DNA of 64,000 nt from Azorinus chamasolen. Lineage: Eukaryota; Mollusca; Bivalvia; Cardiida; Solecurtidae. The first letter of the stretch is position 1; the number at the start of each line of letters is the position of its first letter. The DNA lies in contig OY755252.1 in NCBI GenBank assembly GCA_963576725.1, positions 24,620,655 to 24,684,654 of the forward strand, read 5' to 3'. This document shows positions 58,314-64,000 of this stretch, in pieces. The translations under genes were made by a program, and so were the position numbers. The notes under the pieces are model-generated. The model saw only the letters and a program-made list of their open reading frames with translations, was not told the DNA's origin and did no database searches.

Positions 58314-58572
58314 TTGCGCGGCATGAGGTGGTCTCAACTGTCACAAATGATGCAGTACTTACACCACCCTATTCCATGGGTTTTAGTTTTGCTCCTTGGC
58401 TCAAATGATTTGAGCTCATTGAAGACTATAGAAATGCGTCATGCTATCAGGAAGGATATACATGTATTTTCAATTAGGGAAACTCTCCCAAGGTGCAGGC
58501 TCGTAGTGTCTGCTTTGTTACCTCGTCTTTATATGGGACCGAACAACCATCCCCCATCATAAGATTGAATCT
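58314..58572 (+). pseudogene. SGNH hydrolase domain, first part
   Basis: MRGMRWSQLSQMMQYLHH is followed by WVLVLLLGSNDLSSLK (GxND, block III) and LPRCRLVVSALLPRLYM. SGNH-type hydrolase domains are known downstream of the recombinase in Ngaro-like elements. The block I GxS region is absent, lost with the recombinase C terminus. The domain is cut at 58573 by an inserted transposon and resumes at 59617. Confidence 0.75.
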
Positions 58573-58574
58573 TA

Positions 58575-59616
58575 TACCCCCATTCCACTGGGCGGCGCTT
58601 CCACTGCGCTCATGGCGATCATGGCGCTTCTCTAAAATATTCCAAATCGCCGCAGAAGCGCCGTCATGTGCCTAATTTGGGGACTTGGGCGTTTCTAGTA
58701 CGCTTATAGTACGCTTCAATAACGATCTCGCTGTGCTGTTTACGATCCTGTGGAGATGTTGCTGTGCTTCTACGGCGCTTGATGTCTCTCCAAGACGCTT
58801 CTACTACGCTTCCACTACGACACGGGATTTCAGACTACGCTTCGTCTACGCTTACTACGTTGAGGTTACGACCTTGCTTCGACCTAAGCGCAGGAGCTGC
58901 GCTTCTGTTGCGCTTTTGGAACGTTTCTATATAAAATATGTGATTAAATTACTTTCGAAGCAGATGAACATCATCCTTCGAAGAAAATGGATCAATTTGT
59001 TTTGAAGACCCAGATCAAGATAATTACAGTTTTGGGTCTGATCTAGGTCTTCTTTTTGCTAAGTCTTCCTATGGGGTGACTCAAGCATTAACATTTTCCC
59101 TATTCAATATCTATGTAAGAAAGAATGATCTTATGAATATTTATTTGCTGCATTTTTAAAATCTAACCTTTTTAATAAATGTGTTTGCTTTGACAAAAAC
59201 TGTAGAATCATATCTATATCATGTTATAAGAAAACATAGCAGACCCTGATCGGACGGCTCCAATAGGAGCTGTCTGATCTGGGTCTACTCTGCAAATGTG
59301 TGAAAAAGCATTTGTATGCTGACAGATATCTCGGTGCTTTTGTTGCGATGCGACTGCGATTGCGCTACGTTACTCACGCTGCGACTACGGTACTGCTGCG
59401 TTCATGAATTTCTTACTACGCTTTTGCGGCGATTCGAGTCCACGGCGATGTTACTACGATTGTTTTGAGCAAGGTCAAAACAATCAAGAAGCTTCTGTTA
59501 CGCTTCTACTATGACCATGGCGCTTCTACTGCGCTGTTGCCGCTCCAGCTACGATTCGCGGCGTTTTACCAAAATTTCGAAGCGTAGGGGAATCGGCGCT
59601 CAGTGGAATGTGGGTA
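58575..59616. mobile_element. 1042-bp TIR transposon inserted in the SGNH domain
   Basis: The ends tacccccattccactg and cagtggaatgtgggta are inverted repeats with one mismatch, and weaker similarity continues to about 40 bp. TA flanks both sides (58573-58574, 59617-59618); a tata duplication is equally possible. The interior is full of cgcttctactacgctt-like repeats and has no transposase. Removing it with one TA leaves a continuous open reading frame across the junction, which supports these boundaries. It carries a nested MITE. Confidence 0.8.
59090..59330 (+). mobile_element. gcaaacag-family MITE nested in the TIR transposon
   Basis: The hairpin at 59231-59297 (aaacatagcagaccctgatc ... gatctgggtctactctgc, with ggctccaataggagctg) and the family tail sequence in reverse orientation are present. 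A further small palindrome (gaagacccagatcaaga ... gatctaggtcttc) lies just upstream at 59003-59053. Confidence 0.7.
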
Positions 59617-59835
59617 TAAGCGAAAGCAGATAAACAGTTATCTGAGGCGGTTTGTGGAGCATGATGGGGGATTTTTGTTTCACATGAAGATATTACTGCA
59701 GACACTCCGGGCCTGTTCCGTGGGGATGGGGTCCACTTATCAGACATTGGGTATGATTTAATGTTACTAAGTGTAAAAGATGCTCTTGAAAAAGTTCGTG
59801 TGGCGGAAAAATCCGGGGAAATGCTTTCAATATAA
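59617..59835 (+). pseudogene. SGNH hydrolase domain, second part, with element 3' end
   Basis: The continuation reads PGLFRGDGVHLSDIGYDLM, whose DGVH is the Asp-x-x-His of SGNH block V. It ends LEKVRVAEKSGEMLSI with a TAA at 59833-59835. One frame change and a TGA (about 59660) precede it. It is the C-terminal end of the DIRS/Ngaro-type coding region. Confidence 0.75.
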
Positions 59836-60385
59836 AAGCTATTGTTAGATCTCTGCTTGGATTAAATTTCCGTTGGTCGATATGTTTAGATTATATTGTC
59901 ATATGTATAGAGGAACTGACTGTGACCGATCCATTTTAGTTTAGGTTTAAACCAACCATAGACGTCTGCTTTGGTTTTGGTGAGAAGTTCACCATAGGCA
60001 TCAGCTGTGGTGTGCGAGGAATGCCATAAGGATGACCTTTTGGCTGGGCACTGGCTATAAGTGGCCGCTGAGGGCACTGGCTATAGTGGCCAGTGGGCTG
60101 TAAGGATTGTACCTTATACTTTGTGAACATGGGGAGTGGCAGCTAGTTCATCTCAAAGAATTTTCTACATTTTACGGGTTAAAAAGCATTTCCTTGGGAT
60201 TTTTCGTCACAACCGAGGCCTAACCATGCAACACTTGTTCATTGATAGATATATTTATTATATATGGGCAGTAATCCCATTTGAATAAATATGAATTGTT
60301 TTTGCTGTTCTGTTTTACAATTTTACCTATCATGAAATAATGCATGGATAAGTGAAGTAGGCTGGGTCCTAGTAGTGGTTACCGT
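59836..60385. other. Flank of the DIRS-like element
   Basis: Probably the element's 3' non-coding part. A local repeat, gggcactggctataagtggc / gggcactggctatagtggcc, occurs at 60035-60095. I could not identify the split direct repeats or inverted repeats expected at DIRS/Ngaro ends. Confidence 0.4.
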
Positions 60386-61840
60386 AGTATCCCCCTAGAC
60401 TTTTTTTCATGGGTACCAAATTGTTCTTTGGGGTCCTCAGAACACATTTTGAGCATGCCCCCAAAAATAAGTTTGTCCCAGCTATGTTTTATTTAACGGT
60501 TTCAATGGTAACCCGAGGTAATTTTCGAAACTACCTTGGTTCAGAAAATGCGCCATAACTTTGTTTTTAGAAGCAATAGAAGGACAAAACAAGTACCAAA
60601 GTAAAGCAGCGACATATAGCTTGAATATGATATATGATTTTATTAATATTCATAAATTCATTCTTATGAATATTAATGAGGAAGTAAAAAATGTGATTTT
60701 TTTAGAAAAAAGGAGTTTGTTGTTTAGTCTGAGAGGCTTATTAATGCACAGAAATTATTGAATTTAGGTTTAAGTTGTTCGTTGGAGTCCTCAGACTACA
60801 TTTTGAGTATTTCCCCAAATAATTTTGTCCCTTCTATGTTTTATCTAACGGTTTCCATGGTAACCCGAGGTAAATTCCGAAACATCCTTGGTTCAGAAAA
60901 TGCGTAATAACTTTGCTTTTAGAGGTAATAGAAGGACAAAACAAGTACCAAAGTAAAGCAGAGACATATAGCTTGAATATGATATATGATTTAATTAGTA
61001 TTTATAAATGCATTCTTATGAATATTCATGAGAATGTAAACAAAATGCGTTTTTTAGAAAAAGGAGCTTATTGTTTAGTCTGATATGCTTATTAATGCAC
61101 ACACATTATTGAATTCAGGTTTAAATTGTTTGTTGGGGTCATCAGAACATATTTTGAGCATTCCCTCAAAGTAATTTTGTCCCATCTATGTTTTATTGAA
61201 CGGTTTCCATGGTAACCCGAGGAGGTAAATTTCGAAACATCATTGGTTCAGAAAATGCATAATAACTTTGCTTTTAGAGGCAATAGAAGGACAAAACAAA
61301 AAACAAAGTAAAGCAGAGACATATAACTTGATTATGATATATAAATTTAATAATATTCATATATGATTGCTTATGAATATTAATGAGGAAGTATAAAAAT
61401 CCGCTTTTTTAAGAAAAATGAGTTTTTTGTTTAGTCTTTGAGGCCTATTAATGCACAAAAAGTATGGAATTCAGGTTTAAATTGTTCGTTGGGGTCCGCA
61501 GAACACCACTTGAGCATTCCCCAAAATAATTGTGTCCAAGCTATGTTTTTTAACGGTTTCCATGGTAACCCGAGGTAAATTTCGAAACATCCATGGTTAA
61601 ACAAATGCGTCATAACTTTGCTTTTAGAGTCCAAAGAAGGACAAAACAAGAACCCGAATTAAACAGACATACAACTTGAATATGATATGTAATTTAACTA
61701 ATTTTCATATATGTATTCTTATGAATATTAATGAGGAAGTAAAACAATCCGAGTTTTGTTTAGAAAAAGGAGTTTATTGTTTAGTCTGAGATGCCTATTA
61801 ATAAACAAGAGTTATTGAATTCGTGTTTGAATGTTTTCAT
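60386..61840 (+). repeat. 352-bp tandem repeat, four units
   Basis: The phrase aacggtttccatggtaacccg recurs at about 60495, 60847, 61199 and 61552, giving periods of 352, 352 and 353. Each unit also has agaaggacaaaacaa, acatatagcttgaatatgat and cttatgaatattaatgagg. Divergence between units is roughly 10-15% by eye. Open frames inside are not conserved between units, so it is satellite-like and non-coding. Confidence 0.9.
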
Positions 61841-61983
61841 GTGATCATACAAGGAAAATAAACCATCTTTGTTTCAGGTAATATTTCTATAAAGCATGCG
61901 TATTTCAGCTAATTTTCATATAATGTGCGTATAGGAACAAGCAATTTTCTATGAGCATCGTATTTATTATTATTTTGAGTATA

Positions 61984-62150
61984 CAGTAAAATCTCGATTA
62001 TTCGAATTTTCTTTATAAAAGCATTTAGACCCTTTTAGGCAGGTGACTTCTTAATGCATGGTGAAAGTCATGCAGAACGCTCCACTAGGAGCTTTCTGCA
62101 TGACTTTCACCATGCATTAAGCTGTCACCTGTCTTAAATATCGATAATAA
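61984..62150. mobile_element. pogo-like MITE, right end degraded
   Basis: TA plus cagtaaaatctcgattattc at the left and a near-perfect inner palindrome at 62040-62134 (ggtgacttcttaatgcatgg ... ccatgcattaagctgtcacc, ctccactaggag centre). The right terminal repeat is only weakly recognisable (cgataataatac). Confidence 0.7.
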
Positions 62151-62230
62151 TACGTATGTCAATGATAATACGTCAATGTTTGAAGCGAACCCCATCTAAT
62201 GGATGCAACTCCCGGTGCTAAATAAGTGAA

Positions 62231-62241
62231 TGAGAGAGAGA

Positions 62242-62314
<73 letters not shown>
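62231..62314. repeat. (GA)n microsatellite
   Basis: About 84 bp of GA repeats with two interruptions (ggga, gaaaga). A minus-strand Leu-Ser repeat frame across it is an artefact. Confidence 0.95.
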
Positions 62315-62319
<5 letters not shown>

Positions 62320-63952
62320 CCTAATACCCACCCTGGGGCTGTCTGAATCAAGTGAGGGGATCTGCTAAAACATCCCAGGTCGATTTTCATTTGAAACCGG
62401 AGGCCTGAGAGATACCCAGGGAACCATTGTCCGTTTAGCGAACATGATCCACCCAGTTGCCGGGCTGGCACAAAAATCTTCATCCAGGTCAGGCAAACGG
62501 GAATGAAGTCCCGTGGAAGGAGAAAGAGACTCCCTAGACTTAATTAGGTTAGGGAGGTCCACATTTTCGACTGACACTAGCACGGAAGAGGATAGAGGAC
62601 CCCTGTGAATAGGATTCGGTGGTCTAGGGCAGACAGAGGGTGGGAGTATTCTAAAACAATCTTCACACGCATTCTCAATAGAAAATATTGATGTTCAGAA
62701 TCATCTAAAGAAAAAGAGGACTAAGTCCCGTCTAAATCTGAGTGAGAGGCTTCCACAAAGTCCGATTCCCTTAAAAAATAGGACCATCCCTTGGAGCCAT
62801 AATGGACAAAATGTCTTCCTGCTCTCCCTCAGAATCCGCCCTGGTGAACGTCATGGATGGCAGCACCCGGGAAGAGTGGGACCCGTCACAGACATAGAAG
62901 TGTGAACTGTGGGTTCACGTGAGAGCTATTCTCCCTCTAGGTGAAGCTTGCTGGTTCCCAGAATGAGTGTCGACTAGCGAGAGCGACCAGCCGGCGAATC
63001 TGAGGGGCAGAGCAATGTCTTCGCATAGAAGAGTAATGGTAAGACCTCGGTGCGAGTGCCGGTTCCCATTAGAAGAATAAGAAGGTTTTTACACCTCCTA
63101 CGGGGTGGGTGGGATGGGGGCAGGGGAGTCCGAAGTGTACTCAGAAGATGAAGAGTAATTGCAGGGTCTAGACGACCAAGTACGTCTAGACTTAGCCAGA
63201 GCAGCTTCCTGTTGACTTTCACCACTGTAATGCGGTGTAGAGACAGAATGCCCTGTAGAAAAGATCGGACTGGTAGATTTACCGGTCCACTTCGGTATCC
63301 CGGTCCAAAGGACCAGACCGGGCCACCGGAGGACCGTTGAAGAGCAAACTTAGGACACCGGGCCAAAGAATATACAGTGACATCTTTGGGCTGGGGCTCT
63401 GTAGACCGGTCTGCTGGTGACGTCATGAAACGGAAGCACTAACGCCAGAACACCGGGGACCGTTGACGGATAACTGGGCCTAGATTCAGCGGGACCAGGC
63501 AAAACTCTCCACACAACAAGCGGACCGGGAGACCTGGCAACAATAGTACCTGAGACCAGAACAAAGGGCACCATTCAAGTGGTAAACGGGGAACCCGTAC
63601 CCGGGCCAGCAGTTGGGTGCCGATCTGCAACTAACAACTGGGGAATCGACTGCACCACAGGGGCTGTTGACGAAAGAGATTTTAAAGAAGAAGCAGGCTT
63701 CTTCTGAGCTTTAGAGGGCAGTGATTTGTCTGTGGCGAGGGAGTCGCTGACCAAAGAGAAGAATACTTCTTCCGTCGGACAGCAAGCTCCCACGTCTCCC
63801 CTGTCCAGAGGGATGAAACTGGACAGGGAGCTGACGCGGAGCATCCGCAGCAGGCCAGACACACTTAATGAGTTGTTCAGCCTGTCGCGAAATGATCGCA
63901 AGAAGCCTTGCGTTGCTCTGGCATGCTGTGGTAAATAATCAAACAAATGCAC
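62320..63952 (-). pseudogene. Decayed, GC-richer, gag-like sequence of an unidentified retroelement
   Basis: Clearly GC-richer than the rest of the window. On the minus strand, pieces of open frame in different phases read as Ser/Pro/Arg-rich and acidic segments (LFDYLPQHARATQGFLRSFR, SDSLATDKSLPSKAQKKPAS, ADSEGEQEDILS, VSVENVDLPNLIKSRESLSP). The style resembles gag regions of DIRS-like elements, but no zinc knuckle or RT is present in the window. Frame changes are frequent, so it is either decayed or misread. The strand and nature are inference. Confidence 0.3.
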
Positions 63953-64000
63953 AAGACATCGCGAGTAAGTTAGAAGTCACGCAAGGCTGATATGGGTAAA

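Overview
Kind of organism. This is animal nuclear DNA from a repeat-rich, AT-rich genome. The dispersed repeats have the style seen in heterodont bivalve molluscs: 'gaccttgacc' tandem units, elements opening with a GAGGGCC palindrome and closing with a GAGC hairpin, and short hairpins built on 'gcaaacag...ctgtttgc'. From memory the hairpin family suggests a dreissenid mussel, but that is a recollection and not a proof. No bacterial-style genes, operons or CRISPR arrays are present.

Layout. (1) From 7079 to 38059 a single-copy gene can be pieced together on the minus strand from exons with good splice sites and matching phases. Its start codon is at 38059, internal exons lie near 34.9, 34.2, 27.5, 25.1, 24.9 and 12.5 kb, and a large last exon ends at 7079. 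It predicts roughly 580 residues of unrecognised function. One exon junction has a phase conflict. (2) Almost everything between these exons is mobile DNA: non-autonomous elements with internal tandem arrays, foldback elements, palindromic MITEs and microsatellites. Many are nested, and several can be ordered because an uninterrupted copy is present nearby. (3) From 41.4 to 54.8 kb lies a Penelope-like retroelement with its GIY-YIG nuclease region upstream of the reverse transcriptase (permuted, Naiad-like order), plus separate 3'-tail fragments of related copies. (4) From 55.2 to 59.8 kb is a decayed DIRS/Ngaro-type tyrosine-recombinase retrotransposon (gag, RT, RNase H, recombinase, SGNH hydrolase). 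A 1.04-kb inverted-repeat transposon interrupts its SGNH domain and itself carries a MITE. (5) From 60.4 to 61.8 kb is a 352-bp tandem repeat of four units, followed by a MITE, a GA microsatellite and a GC-richer, gag-like decayed stretch to about 63.95 kb.

How it fits together. The host gene is the only likely cellular gene. The mobile elements supply its intron length, and one repeat ends at its exon-5 splice donor. The rest is a record of transposition. The most informative points are the reconstructible insertion events, the 8-bp-TSD foldback in intron 1, the permuted-domain Penelope element, and a 145-bp array in an intron that carries repeated nuclear-receptor-type palindromes.
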